Numbered from the stretch's first letter, positions 15,331-24,288 are shown. The stretch is DNA of 44,906 nucleotides from Ilumatobacteraceae bacterium (GCA_022843125.1 JALHOG010000024.1:1-44906); one strand, 5' to 3'. Translations and numbers: made by a program. The notes: generated by a model from the sequence alone, not told the origin.

Positions 15331-15978
15331 ATGAGCTGGCTGCGCTCTCACCTCGAGCAGGCCCGCGTGATCGCCGTGCTCCGCTGCGACCACGTCGCCG
15401 ACGCCGTCGGTCTCGCCCAGACCCTCGTCAACGCCGGCGTGCCGACGATCGAGCTCACGTTCACGATTCCCGACGTGCTGCGCTCCGTCGAGGCCGCCGC
15501 CGGCGTGCCGGGCGCCGTGGTCGGCGTCGGATCGGTGGCCACCGGCGACCAGGTCCGAGCCGCGCAGTCCGCCGGCGCCCGCTTCGTCGTCACCCCGGCA
15601 CGCCGACCAGAGGTCGAAGCGGTGTGTCGAGAGATCGGCATGGCGTACGTCCCTGGGGCGATGACACCGAGCGAGATCGACGACGCAGATCGCTCCGGCG
15701 CCGACTGCGTCAAGGTGTTCCCGATCCGCCCGCTGGGCGCCCGCTATCTCGCCGACGTGCTCGCTCCGATGCCACATCTGGCGCTGGTGCCGTCCGGCGG
15801 CATCGGTCTGGACGACGCCGCCGACTACCTGATCGCAGGCGCCGTCGCCGTGGGGGTGGGCGCGATCACACCCGCCCAGGCGGTCGAGCAGAACGACCTC
15901 GCGACCGTCGCACGGCGGGCGGCGTCGATCGTCGGCTCCATCCGTGAGCGTGCACCCGCCGGAGGCGCACGTGGCTGA
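15331..15978 (+). CDS. eda: 2-dehydro-3-deoxy-6-phosphogluconate (KDPG/KHG) aldolase
   Basis: A 215-residue class I aldolase. Recognisable features are the opening ARVIAVLRCDH, the catalytic Glu in IELTFT, the Schiff-base Lys in CVKVFPI, and the phosphate-binding VPSGGIGLDDAADYL. It cleaves KDPG to pyruvate and glyceraldehyde 3-phosphate in the Entner-Doudoroff pathway or related sugar-acid routes. It overlaps the downstream sugar kinase by eight bases, and the pair would convert 2-keto-3-deoxygluconate to central metabolites. Length is normal for the family. Related members acting on KDPGal or KHG cannot be excluded. Confidence 0.87.
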   Translation: MSWLRSHLEQARVIAVLRCDHVADAVGLAQTLVNAGVPTIELTFTIPDVLRSVEAAAGVPGAVVGVGSVATGDQVRAAQSAGARFVVTPARRPEVEAVCREIGMAYVPGAMTPSEIDDADRSGADCVKVFPIRPLGARYLADVLAPMPHLALVPSGGIGLDDAADYLIAGAVAVGVGAITPAQAVEQNDLATVARRAASIVGSIRERAPAGGARG

Positions 15979-16945
15979 CCGCACCGTGCGTTCGGTGCTC
16001 ACGATCGGTGAGCCGATCGTAGCGATCATGCCCGACTCGCCCGTCGAGGTCGACGGGTCGACGCGTATGCGGATCAGCGTGGGCGGCGCTGAGCTGAACA
16101 CCGCAGTCGCGCTGCGTCGGCTCGGGCTCGACGTGACGTTCATCGGGCGTGTGGGCGACGACATCCTCGCCCGGATCGTGCTCGATCACCTCCGAGCGGA
16201 GGGGATCAGCACCGACGCCGTGATCGTCGACCAGACGCGGCCGACGGCCTGCTATCTGCGGGAGTGGCTGCCCGATGGCGAGCGCCGCATCTCGTATCAC
16301 CGCTCCGGCGCAGCCGGATCGGCGCTCGATGCCGGCGACGTCCGGTGGCCCGAGCGCGATCCCGACCTCGTCCATGTCACCGGGATCACGATGGCCCTGT
16401 CCCCGACGGCCCGGACCGCGATCGAGACGGTGGTCGCACGCGCCGCCGAACGTGGTGTCCCCGTCTCGTTCGACCCCAATTTCCGCCCGAAGCTCTGGTC
16501 TGCCGCCGATGCCCGACCGGCGCTGCTCGACATCGCCGACAGCGCGACCGTCACGCTGCTGTCGGAGGACGACCGGGCAGCGATGTACCCCGACCTCGAC
16601 GAGCGCGCTGTGCTCGCCACCCTGCTCGCTGCAGCGGCCGACCGCCCTGGGGCCACCACCGTGCTCAAGCTCGGCGACCGCGGTGTGCTGGGGGTCGATC
16701 AGCACGGAGCAGTGGACGTGCCGGCCGATCTCGTCGATCATCCGGTCGATCCTGTCGGTGCAGGCGACGCGTTCGATGCCGGTTTCATCGCCGCTCACCT
16801 CGCCGGAGCTCCGCTGCGCGATGCACTCGTGGTGGGCGCACACGTTGCCGCCAGGGTGGTCGAGGCCCCCGGCGATCACGACGGCGCACCACGGCTCGAC
16901 GAACTCCCGGCACACCTCGCGGCGATCCTGCGCGGCGGCGGCTGA
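15971..16945 (+). CDS. kdgK: PfkB-family sugar kinase, probably 2-dehydro-3-deoxygluconokinase
   Basis: A 324-residue ribokinase-fold enzyme with the first PfkB signature (GGAELNTAVALRRLG), the sugar-contact region RPTACYLREW, and the second signature with the catalytic Asp in DPVGAGDAFDAGF. GTG 15971 is preferred because GGAGG lies five bases before it, inside the end of eda; GTG 15944 is in frame but has no such site. Pairing with KDPG aldolase makes 2-keto-3-deoxygluconate the likely substrate, phosphorylated at O6. Other ketose or keto-acid substrates are possible in this family. Confidence 0.85.
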   Translation: MADRTVRSVLTIGEPIVAIMPDSPVEVDGSTRMRISVGGAELNTAVALRRLGLDVTFIGRVGDDILARIVLDHLRAEGISTDAVIVDQTRPTACYLREWLPDGERRISYHRSGAAGSALDAGDVRWPERDPDLVHVTGITMALSPTARTAIETVVARAAERGVPVSFDPNFRPKLWSAADARPALLDIADSATVTLLSEDDRAAMYPDLDERAVLATLLAAAADRPGATTVLKLGDRGVLGVDQHGAVDVPADLVDHPVDPVGAGDAFDAGFIAAHLAGAPLRDALVVGAHVAARVVEAPGDHDGAPRLDELPAHLAAILRGGG

Positions 16946-16958
16946 CACGCCGTCCCGG

Positions 16959-17888
16959 TCAGCCGGGTCGACGGAGGGGTGCGGTCGCGGCGATCGGGAA
17001 GCCCACGCGGAGCTCGAGGGACACGGCGTCTCGCACACTCGCCTGGCACGCCAGCGCGAGCCGGTTGAACGTCTTGGCCCAGACGAGCACCTCGGGGATC
17101 GTGCGCACCCGCCAACGCGTGGCGCCCGGGACCACCCAGGCCAGCGGCCGGGCCTGACGATGGTCCAACTCCATTCGCCCGCTGGCTGCGATGACGTGGA
17201 CGCCGTCGTCCTCGACGAGCACCTCGTTGACACCGACCACGTGGTCACGGCGACGATCGTCAGCGGGGTCGTCGAGGTGGACACACACGCCGGCGTCGCG
17301 CTCGATCGTGACTCGAACCTCGGCGGTCGCCGCGAGCACGTGTGAACCGCCCCCCGGCGACCAGGCGCGAGCCAGCCCGATCGTGGGTCGACCCGGCGTT
17401 GCGTTCACGAAGCCCCAGCCGCTCTCGGCGCGGGCGACGATCGTCTCGTGGGCGACGCTCAGGCAGTCGGCGAGCAGCGCTGGATCGGACACAGCGGTCG
17501 GGCGACCGGCGACCCAGTCGTTGGCCCATCGAGCCGCGGTCTCACCGTCGTCGAGGACGTCGGCGAGCACCAGCACACTCGTCAACGGGTCGAGCTCGAG
17601 CTCGCGCACCCAGGTCGATCGCCAGCCCAGGTAGTGCTGGACGACGAGATCGGCGCCGAATGCGATCGAGTCGTCGGTCAGGACCCAGTCGGGGCCCGAA
17701 GCCGTCGCGACCTCGACCACGTACGGGGCGAGCGAGTCGGGCGGATTCGCCGGCACGACGTCGACCGGGAGCACGGCGACGACGGGCGGGTCTGGAAACG
17801 TGACGGCGGTGGCGCCGAGTTCGGGGTGGTGGTCGGTTCGGGAGGTCGGGTGCACGAGATATCGGTGGTCGTTCGGGAGCGCTTCCAT
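16959..17888 (-). CDS. Conserved-looking protein of unknown function
   Basis: A 309-residue soluble protein with no signal peptide, membrane segment or motif that I recognise. It is rich in beta-type patches (VAVLPVDVVPA, VLVLADVL, HVLAATAEVRVTIE, HVVGVNEVLVEDDGVHVIAASG) and has Trp/Arg-containing segments (YLGWRSTWVRELELDP, PGATRWRVRTIPEVLVWAKTFNRLA). Codon use is like that of its neighbours and the frame is intact over its full length, so it is probably a real gene. It is convergent with the sugar kinase (13-base gap) and divergent from the GAF-PAS kinase, so it is likely to be transcribed alone. Confidence 0.6.
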   Translation of the reverse strand: MEALPNDHRYLVHPTSRTDHHPELGATAVTFPDPPVVAVLPVDVVPANPPDSLAPYVVEVATASGPDWVLTDDSIAFGADLVVQHYLGWRSTWVRELELDPLTSVLVLADVLDDGETAARWANDWVAGRPTAVSDPALLADCLSVAHETIVARAESGWGFVNATPGRPTIGLARAWSPGGGSHVLAATAEVRVTIERDAGVCVHLDDPADDRRRDHVVGVNEVLVEDDGVHVIAASGRMELDHRQARPLAWVVPGATRWRVRTIPEVLVWAKTFNRLALACQASVRDAVSLELRVGFPIAATAPLRRPG

Positions 17889-18013
17889 ACGGCGCGAATA
17901 TCAGCGCTTCGAACGCTGTCATTTCGTCGGCATCGAGCGCCGCGACTCGATACCCGAAATTGAGGGTTCCTGGACCGAACCCAGATCTTCGGGCGGCACG
18001 GGTGCCACCGTCC

Positions 18014-18019
18014 TAACAT
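18014..18019 (+). promoter_or_regulatory. Possible -10 element for leaderless histidine-kinase transcript
   Basis: TAACAT ends seven bases before the GTG at 18027. No ribosome-binding site is visible between them, which fits a transcript beginning at the start codon. A convincing -35 hexamer is not seen. Confidence 0.35.
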
Positions 18020-18026
18020 CCGGCCC

Positions 18027-19679
18027 GTGAAGGACGTGCGTACCGAGGAGGGGGATGCCGCACCGTCGCCGACCCCCGCCGACGAGGACGAACGCCTCGA
18101 ACGTCTCCGAGCGCTCGACATCCTCGACTCCGGCCGTGAACAGGCCTTCGACGACATCGTCCGGCTGGCGGCTGTGATCTGCGACGTCCCGGTGGCCCTG
18201 ATCTCGTTCATCGACACCGATCGGCAGTGGTTCAAGGCGACCGAGGGCTGGCAGATCACCTCGACGCCGCGCGATGTCGCCCTGTGTGCCCAAGCGATCA
18301 TCGGGGACCACCCCATGGTGGTCGAAGATGTCGCCGCCGACGCCCGATTCGCCGGCAATCCGCTCGTCGCCGGCGACCCGCCGGTGCGCTTCTACGCCGG
18401 CGTACCCCTGCGGGTCGGCCATCAGGACGGCTCGGCGGTCGGCACCCTGTGCGCGATCGGACCCGAACCACGCAGTCCGAGCAACACGCAGCTCGATGCG
18501 CTGCGCATCCTCGCCCGCCAGGCGGAGCGACTCCTCGAGGCGCGCGTCGTAGCCGCCGACCACCGTCGCAGCGTGGCCGAGAAGCTGCTGCTCGAGCAGC
18601 GGATGCTCGCCGTGACCTCGTCGATGAGCTGCGGCGTCGTCGTCCATTCGCGTGACGGCGCGATCGAAGCCAACAACCCGGCAGCCGAGGACATCTTGGG
18701 CCTCACAGCCCACCAGATGCGAGGCCTGACCTCGCTCGATCCGACCTGGGCGTGCCTGCGCGCCGACGGGTCCGACTTTCCAGGCGACGAGCACCCTGCG
18801 TCGGTCGCCCTACGCGACGGCATCGCAGTACGCGACACGGTGATGGGTGTCCGCCGCCGCGACGGCACCACACGCTGGATCCTCGTGTCGGCCGCCCCGA
18901 TTCCCGGCGAGGGCGGCCACGACGGCGCTGTCGCCACGTTCGTCGACATCAGCCGAGAGGTCGACCTCCGCGACCAACTCGAGGAGTCACTCGCACTGCT
19001 CACCGAGACGATGCAGGAGCACGCTTCACTCACCGCAGCGATCACCCACGACCTCGCGGCACCCGCTGCCGCGACGCGCATCTACGCCGAGCTGCTCAGC
19101 TCACCGAGTCACGTCGACGAACGCCTCATCGAGGCCCTCCACGACAGTGCGTCCCGCACCGAGCGGCTGATCTCCGATCTGGGCAGCGTGGCCAACCGGC
19201 TGAGCGACGATCGTTCCTCGCAACGCGCGACGCACGATCTGTTCAGCGTCGTCCGCCGAGCCTGCGCGCGCAGCGGCATCACCGTCGACATGCTCCCAGC
19301 GATCGGCGACACGATCGCCGAGGTCGACGTGGTGCAGATCGAGCGGGTCGTCGACAACCTGATCAGCAACGCCGTCAAGCACGCAGGACCGGACGTCACG
19401 ATTCGCGTCGGCGTCGACGGCATAGCGGACGACGTGGCGATCACGGTCGACGACGACGGCCCCGGCATCCCGCCGGCTCACCGGGCCGACGTCTTCCGAC
19501 CGTTCCGGCGGCTCGACAACGCAGCCGGCGCGACTGGAACCGGGATCGGCCTTTACCTCGTGCAGCAGTTCGCCATGTTCCACGGCGGGCACGCGCGCTG
19601 CGAGGAGAGCCCGCTGGGCGGCTCGCGCTTCGTCGTCACGGTCGCTCGAGCGTCGGCGGCGACGTCTCGACCGGAATGA
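18027..19679 (+). CDS. Soluble sensor histidine kinase with GAF and PAS domains
   Basis: A 550-residue cytoplasmic kinase without membrane segments. Residues about 20-175 are a GAF domain of the kind found with RLxxLRxLxILDS at its start; about 190-310 are a PAS domain (SMSCGVVVHSRDGAIEANNPAAEDILG) ending in a PAC-like ATFVDISRE. The HisKA-like helix carries the phospho-acceptor in ITHDLAAPAAATRIYAELL, a variant in which the usual HDLRTP reads HDLAAP. The ATPase domain has N-box NLISNAVKHA, G1 DDDGPGIP and G2 GTGIGLYLV. Ligand is unknown. The 3' end overlaps a response regulator on the other strand by 44 bases, and that regulator is the obvious candidate partner. Confidence 0.87.
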   Translation: MKDVRTEEGDAAPSPTPADEDERLERLRALDILDSGREQAFDDIVRLAAVICDVPVALISFIDTDRQWFKATEGWQITSTPRDVALCAQAIIGDHPMVVEDVAADARFAGNPLVAGDPPVRFYAGVPLRVGHQDGSAVGTLCAIGPEPRSPSNTQLDALRILARQAERLLEARVVAADHRRSVAEKLLLEQRMLAVTSSMSCGVVVHSRDGAIEANNPAAEDILGLTAHQMRGLTSLDPTWACLRADGSDFPGDEHPASVALRDGIAVRDTVMGVRRRDGTTRWILVSAAPIPGEGGHDGAVATFVDISREVDLRDQLEESLALLTETMQEHASLTAAITHDLAAPAAATRIYAELLSSPSHVDERLIEALHDSASRTERLISDLGSVANRLSDDRSSQRATHDLFSVVRRACARSGITVDMLPAIGDTIAEVDVVQIERVVDNLISNAVKHAGPDVTIRVGVDGIADDVAITVDDDGPGIPPAHRADVFRPFRRLDNAAGATGTGIGLYLVQQFAMFHGGHARCEESPLGGSRFVVTVARASAATSRPE

Positions 19680-20379
19680 GCCCGGACCGGCGTGCGATCG
19701 CGACCGCCTCGAGCTGCGAATGAGCTCCGAGCCGGCGCAACGAGTCGCGCACGTACGACCGCACCGTGGCCACGCTCAGGAACAGGCGGGCGGCGATCTG
19801 CTGGACGTCGAGCCCGAGTGACAGCAGATACAGCACCTCGCCCTGGCGTTCGGTGAGCAGCGCCTCGTCGTGGCCGTCGACGGACGATCCGTCCGTGGCG
19901 ACGTGCTGATCGCCGCGCCGGCAACGGTGGATCAACTCGACGATGCGTGCGACCGGGGCCGTCTTGGAGATCGCCGCGTACGCGCCGGTGCGCAGCGCCA
20001 TCCGCTCGAACGCCGGTGTGTGATGCCCGGAGACCATGATGACGTGCGGGAGACGCGCCACGGCATCCGGCAGGACACCGTGGCGGAGCCTGCGGACGAT
20101 GTCGAGCCCGTCAGCGACGACCAGTTGCCAGTCGAGGAGCACGACCTCGGCGGTGCCGATCGCAGCAACGACGTCGCCGTCGAGATCCGCGACTCGAACA
20201 CGTTCGCCGGGCAACAGCGTCTCCAGCGCAAGCGCCACCGCCTCGCTGTACGACCGGTGATCGTCGACGATCACGATGCCGCCAACGCCGTCTCCAGCAC
20301 CAGCACCAGCACCAGCGCTGCGGTGGTCCGCCACGGTCGGATGCCCGGCGGCATCCCGGGTGTCGACAGACGTCGGCAT
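19636..20379 (-). CDS. NarL/FixJ-type response regulator (receiver plus LuxR HTH)
   Basis: A 247-residue regulator. After a 33-residue low-complexity leader (with a Gly-Ala repeat) comes the receiver domain: acidic pocket IVIVDDH, phospho-acceptor Asp in VVLLDWQLV, Thr/Ser position in IMVSGHH and conserved Lys in AISKTA. The C-terminal HTH is a GerE/LuxR domain (LLTERQGEVLYLLSLGLDVQQIAARLFLSVATVRSYVRDSLRRLGAHSQLEAVA). It probably receives phosphate from the GAF-PAS kinase encoded opposite. The first AUG is used; the leader is unconserved, and a start closer to the receiver domain is possible. Confidence 0.87.
   Translation of the reverse strand: MPTSVDTRDAAGHPTVADHRSAGAGAGAGDGVGGIVIVDDHRSYSEAVALALETLLPGERVRVADLDGDVVAAIGTAEVVLLDWQLVVADGLDIVRRLRHGVLPDAVARLPHVIMVSGHHTPAFERMALRTGAYAAISKTAPVARIVELIHRCRRGDQHVATDGSSVDGHDEALLTERQGEVLYLLSLGLDVQQIAARLFLSVATVRSYVRDSLRRLGAHSQLEAVAIARRSGLIPVETSPPTLERP
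20294..20316 (-). repeat. 6-bp tandem repeat (CCAGCA on the + strand) in response-regulator leader
   Basis: Three exact copies and one imperfect copy of the 6-bp unit encode alternating Ala-Gly at about residues 22-29 of the response regulator, just before its receiver domain. Frame is preserved by gain or loss of units. Confidence 0.6.
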
Positions 20380-20387
20380 GGTTTGGA

Positions 20388-20393
20388 ACCTTA
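20388..20393 (-). promoter_or_regulatory. Possible -10 element for the response regulator
   Basis: On the - strand TAAGGT ends eight bases before the ATG at 20379, and no Shine-Dalgarno sequence is seen. This again suggests a leaderless transcript. No matching -35 is obvious. Confidence 0.3.
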
Positions 20394-20562
20394 CTGCGAG
20401 TGCTCGACATACAGCGTTGCAGCAGGCGCCATCCGTCTTGGGTCACCCGTTCGGGTCAGGGCGGCACTTCGGCACCTGGCGCAGATGCCGCCACTCGGGA
20501 CATTCGACCCTAGAGCGCGGAGGCGTGTGTGCCGATAGCTCGCTCGGTGAAGGGAGACCGGG

Positions 20563-21954
20563 ATGACCACGACACCGGCCGAACGGGTCGCATACGACAA
20601 CTCACACGAGCGCGCGTTCGCGATCGACGAACTGTTCTTCTCGACGACCGACCCGCGCGGCTTCATCCAGACCGGTAACGAAGTCTTCGTCCGCGTCAGC
20701 GGCTACACGGCCGACGAGCTGCTCGGCAAGCCGCACAGCATCATCCGCCATCCTCATACACCCAGGGTCGTGTTCCGCCTGCTGTGGGAGCAGCTGCAGG
20801 CCGGACAGCCGGTCGTCGCGTACGTCAAGAACCGGGCGAAGGACGGCTCGCACTACTGGGTGCTCGCCGCCGTCCGACCGGTCGACGGCGGATACCTGTC
20901 GGTGCGCCTCAAGCCGACGAGCCCGCTGTTCACCACCGTTCAGGGCATCTACGCCGAGCTCCACCTGCTGGAGCAGGAGATCGAAGCCGGAGGGGGCACT
21001 CGCCAGGAGGCGATGGACGTCTCGTCCGCTCGGCTGAGCGAAGTCCTGCGGTCGGCAGGCATGGAGGACTACCAGGCGTTCATGCGAACCGCGCTCGCCG
21101 CCGAGGTGCTCGCCCGCCGCGACGCCGTCGCCGGCCGTTCCGGATGGCGCGGCTTCGCTGGGGGATACTCGGCGCTCGACATCGCGATGCGGCTCGGCGC
21201 CCGGTTGAACGAGGAACTCGACTCCATCGAGGAGTACATGCGAGTCAACGAGGCGCTCGCAGAACGATCGGCAGCGCTCGTCCGGCTCGCCGAGGAGGGG
21301 CAGGTGCTCGCGCTCAACGCGGTGCTCGCATCGCGTCGACTCGGCGCCGACGGCGGTCCGCTCGTCGCCGTCGCCAAGCTGATGCAGATGACGTTCCCCG
21401 ACGTCGTGCGTCGATCGCGCGCCGTGGTCGACCGGATCGGTGTGACCAGGGCGGCTCTCCAGCAACTGGGTTTCGAGATGGCCTTTGCGGTGCTGCAGAA
21501 CGACATGTCCACGATGTTCCTCGACGAGGTGGTGCAGAGCGATCACCCCACCGAGGCCGCCAACATGCGCCTGCTCATCGACTGCCTGCGCCGCGATGTG
21601 CATGACGTGCTCGACACGATCCACCTGGTCGCTGCGGGGCTGGCAGAGGTGTCGGTGGTCGCGGGTGATCTCGTCCGCAACCTGAGCCAGCTGGCGGCGA
21701 TCGAACGCAACGGCCGGATCGAGGCGACGCGCACCACGGGCGCCGAGGCCTTCCGATCGCTGCTCGACAACACCCGCGAGCGGGTCGAGCACGCGCGAGC
21801 CGAGATCCGCGAGGTGTCCGCACTCGCCGGGCATCTCGACCTCGGACACGTGACCGACCTCGCCACTGCGTTGGGGGACGACCTCGAGCGTCTGCACGAG
21901 GCCGTCGCCGAACTGCACGCCAGGCCGTCCGACCCGCTCCTCGCAGTCGCCTGA
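20563..21954 (+). CDS. Aer-like PAS protein with degenerate chemoreceptor signalling domain
   Basis: A 463-residue soluble protein. Residues about 15-130 are an Aer-type PAS domain: NEVFVRVSGYTADELLGKPHSIIRHPHTP, LLWEQLQAGQPVVAYVKNRAKDGSHYWVLAAVRPV, as in FAD- or haem-binding energy sensors. A long helical region follows, in which EEGQVLALNAVLASRRLGADGGPLVAVAKLM aligns with the hairpin tip of methyl-accepting chemotaxis proteins, but with several invariant residues changed. No membrane segment or HAMP domain is present. AGGGAGA precedes the ATG. No che gene lies nearby. It may have become a cytoplasmic redox or ligand sensor that works without the chemotaxis array. It lies beside the two-component pair and convergent with the hydrogenase operon. 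Confidence 0.78.
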   Translation: MTTTPAERVAYDNSHERAFAIDELFFSTTDPRGFIQTGNEVFVRVSGYTADELLGKPHSIIRHPHTPRVVFRLLWEQLQAGQPVVAYVKNRAKDGSHYWVLAAVRPVDGGYLSVRLKPTSPLFTTVQGIYAELHLLEQEIEAGGGTRQEAMDVSSARLSEVLRSAGMEDYQAFMRTALAAEVLARRDAVAGRSGWRGFAGGYSALDIAMRLGARLNEELDSIEEYMRVNEALAERSAALVRLAEEGQVLALNAVLASRRLGADGGPLVAVAKLMQMTFPDVVRRSRAVVDRIGVTRAALQQLGFEMAFAVLQNDMSTMFLDEVVQSDHPTEAANMRLLIDCLRRDVHDVLDTIHLVAAGLAEVSVVAGDLVRNLSQLAAIERNGRIEATRTTGAEAFRSLLDNTRERVEHARAEIREVSALAGHLDLGHVTDLATALGDDLERLHEAVAELHARPSDPLLAVA

Positions 21955-21974
21955 CGTTGAGGTTGCGTCGGGCG

Positions 21975-22823
21975 TCACACCGTCGGGTCGCCGCCTTCGC
22001 CACGGAGCCAGGCGAGCACCTCGCCGAAGCCGTCGCCGGTCTTCGCGCTCGTGTGGAACAGTTGCACGCCCGGGTTCACCGATTCCACGTTCGCGAGGAA
22101 GGCGTCGAGATCGAAATCGAGGTGAGGCAGCAGGTCCATCTTGTTGATCACGATCGCGTCGGCCGAGCGGAACATGACCGGGTACTTGAGCGGCTTCTCC
22201 TCACCTTCGGTGATGGAGAAGACCATGAGGCGGGCGTCTTCTCCCACGTCGAACTCGGCCGGGCACACGAGGTTCCCGACGTTCTCGATCACGACCACGT
22301 CGAGATCGTCGAGCGGCAGGCGCGGGAGCGCGGACCGCACCATGGGGGCGTCGAGGTGGCATTCACCGCCGAAGCCGTTCGCCGTGTTGACGAGCGACAC
22401 CGCGACACCGGTCGCTGCGAGCCGATCGGCGTCGATGGCGGTCTCGATGTCACCCTCGATCACACCGAACCGCGTGTCGCCGTGGGCGAGGGAGAACAGC
22501 CCGGCGAGGAGCGTCGTCTTGCCGGCGCCCGGTGACGACATCACGTTCACCACACGGACGCCGGCAGCGCGGAACGCGGCCCGGTTCGATGCAGCGGTAC
22601 GGTCGTTCTCACCGAGGATCTTCTCGAGCACCTCGACACGCATGCCGCCCGTCTCGTACCCGGTGTGGTCGCCCACGTCACGCTGATCATCGTGATCATC
22701 GTGATCGTCATGACGGTGCCAGACGCCGTCGTGCTCGTGCAGACCGTGCTCGTCGTGCGCGTGCTCGTCGTGCGCGTGCTCGTCGTGCGCGTGCGCGTGG
22801 TTGTGATGATGAAATCGTCCCAT
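21975..22823 (-). CDS. hypB: Hydrogenase nickel-insertion GTPase HypB
   Basis: A 282-residue SIMIBI-class GTPase that delivers nickel to the large-subunit precursor with HypA. The first 57 residues are His/Asp-rich (Ni-storage type), built from perfect repeats of AHDEH and HDD. The G domain has P-loop SSPGAGKTT, the metal-binding dimer-interface GECHLDA (Cys-His), switch II IENVGNLVCP and NKMDLLP. It is the last gene of the hydrogenase operon, separated from hypA by three bases, and convergent with the PAS gene with 20 bases between stops. The His-rich tail suggests nickel storage as well as insertion. Confidence 0.93.
   Translation of the reverse strand: MGRFHHHNHAHAHDEHAHDEHAHDEHGLHEHDGVWHRHDDHDDHDDQRDVGDHTGYETGGMRVEVLEKILGENDRTAASNRAAFRAAGVRVVNVMSSPGAGKTTLLAGLFSLAHGDTRFGVIEGDIETAIDADRLAATGVAVSLVNTANGFGGECHLDAPMVRSALPRLPLDDLDVVVIENVGNLVCPAEFDVGEDARLMVFSITEGEEKPLKYPVMFRSADAIVINKMDLLPHLDFDLDAFLANVESVNPGVQLFHTSAKTGDGFGEVLAWLRGEGGDPTV
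22685..22702 (-). repeat. 9-bp tandem repeat in hypB (His-Asp-Asp repeats)
   Basis: Two perfect GATCATCGT units on the + strand and a diverged third encode HDD repeats within the His-rich N-terminus of HypB. Confidence 0.6.
22746..22790 (-). repeat. 15-bp tandem repeat x3 in hypB (His-rich repeats)
   Basis: Three perfect copies of GTGCTCGTCGTGCGC (+ strand) encode three AHDEH blocks in the nickel-binding N-terminus of HypB. Identity at the DNA level suggests recent expansion by slippage; the length keeps the frame. Confidence 0.8.
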
Positions 22824-22826
22824 GAT

Positions 22827-23204
22827 CTAGGTCCCTGCCTCGCTGGTCTGGGCGCGCCCGGTGATGTCGGTGATGTCGGTGATGTCGAGCGAGCGGACGA
22901 GGAGCTCCTCCCCGGCGGTGACCTCGGTGTCGATCGACCCGCACGGGCACCGGAACACGGGCAGCTCGATCGTGGTCGCCGTGCCGCAGCTCCGGCACTC
23001 GATGACCGCCGGGATGTGGTTGACGACCAGCGCCGCCCGCTCCAGCGGGGTGCCGGCGACGATGAGCTCCCACGAGTACATCAGCGTTGCGGGCACCACC
23101 TGGCGGAGGTAGCCGACGTCGAGCACGACGCGCTCCACCGGGCGGCCCGCAGCGTGCTCGGTCACGATCGCCGCGATCGACGAGCAGATCGACAGCTCGT
23201 GCAT
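22827..23204 (-). CDS. hypA: Hydrogenase nickel metallochaperone HypA
   Basis: A 125-residue protein beginning MHELSIC, whose Met1-His2-Glu3 start binds nickel in this family, so ATG 23204 is certain despite a longer open frame. The zinc site is formed by CRSCG and FRCPCG. It hands nickel to HypB and the large subunit. The C-terminus is longer than usual and carries an Ile-Thr-Asp repeat (ITDITDITG-like) encoded by 9-bp DNA repeats. The start codon shares a base with the hypE stop (TGATG). Confidence 0.93.
   Translation of the reverse strand: MHELSICSSIAAIVTEHAAGRPVERVVLDVGYLRQVVPATLMYSWELIVAGTPLERAALVVNHIPAVIECRSCGTATTIELPVFRCPCGSIDTEVTAGEELLVRSLDITDITDITGRAQTSEAGT
22863..22889 (-). repeat. 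9-bp tandem repeat x3 near the 3' end of hypA
   Basis: GATGTCGGT occurs twice exactly and once with changes at the end (+ strand), encoding Ile-Thr-Asp triplets in the HypA tail. Confidence 0.65.
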
Positions 23205-24288
23205 CAGCAGATCCTCGGGAGCTGTTCGCCGAGGGGGAGGTCGACCACCCGTGTCGCCCCGAGCCGGGTACGTGCGACCACCACGCCGGGGTGACCGTCG
23301 ACGACACGACCGACGACCCGCGCCTCGCGACCGTGCTCGTGCGACAGCATCGCGGCCATCACGTCGTCGACGTCTGCGGCCGCGACGAACGCGACGAGCT
23401 TGCCCTCGTTGGCGATGTGCATGGGGTCGAGGCCGAGGAACGAGCACGCTGCGGCGACCTCGGCCGGCACGGGCAACGACGCCTCGTCGTACTCGACGCC
23501 CACGCAGGCCGACGCCGCGATCTCGCACAGCGATGCGGCGAGACCGCCACGGGTCGGGTCGCGCAGCACGTGCACGTCGGCACAGGCTGCGAGCATCGCG
23601 GCCACCAGCCCATGGAGCGCCGCCGAGTCGCTCCGGATCTCGGTCCCGAACTCGAGGCCCTCGCGCTGCGACATCACCGCCACGCCGTGGAGCCCGATCG
23701 GCCCGGAGACGATCACGACGTCGCCGGGGGTCGCCCGCGACGGGCGGATGTCGACCCCCTCGGGGATCACGCCGACCCCGGCGGTGTTGACGTAGAGCCC
23801 GTCGGCGAGCCCGGCGTCGACCACCTTGGTGTCCCCCGTGACGATCGGGACACCGGCGGCGCGTGCGGCATCACCCATCCGCTCGGCGACGGTGCCGAGC
23901 GTCGCCAGCTCCAGCCCCTCCTCGACGATGAACCCGGCACTGAGCGCGATCGGGACGGCACCGCTCATCGCGACGTCGTTGATCGTGCCGTTGACGGCGA
24001 GGTCGCCGATGCAGCCACCCGGGAAGAACAGCGGGCGGACTACGTACGAGTCGGTCGAGAACGCCAGCCGACCGCCCGCCGAGCCGGTGAGGGTGAGCGT
24101 CGCTGCGTCGTGCATCTCGGCGCCTTCGACGCGTCCGAACGCAGGGAGGAACAGGTGCTCGATCAGCTCGGCGGAGAGCTTGCCGCCACCGCCGTGTCCG
24201 ATCACGACACGGTCGTGGCTGCGCAGCGGCAGCGGGCACGACCAGTTCTCGAAGTCGGGGGCGGAGTCGGGTTGCGCGTCGGTCACGT

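Noticed and set aside
22685..22790. Short repeats in hypB considered as a CRISPR-like array
   Set aside because: Units are 9-15 bp with no unique spacers and are translated in frame as His-rich repeats.
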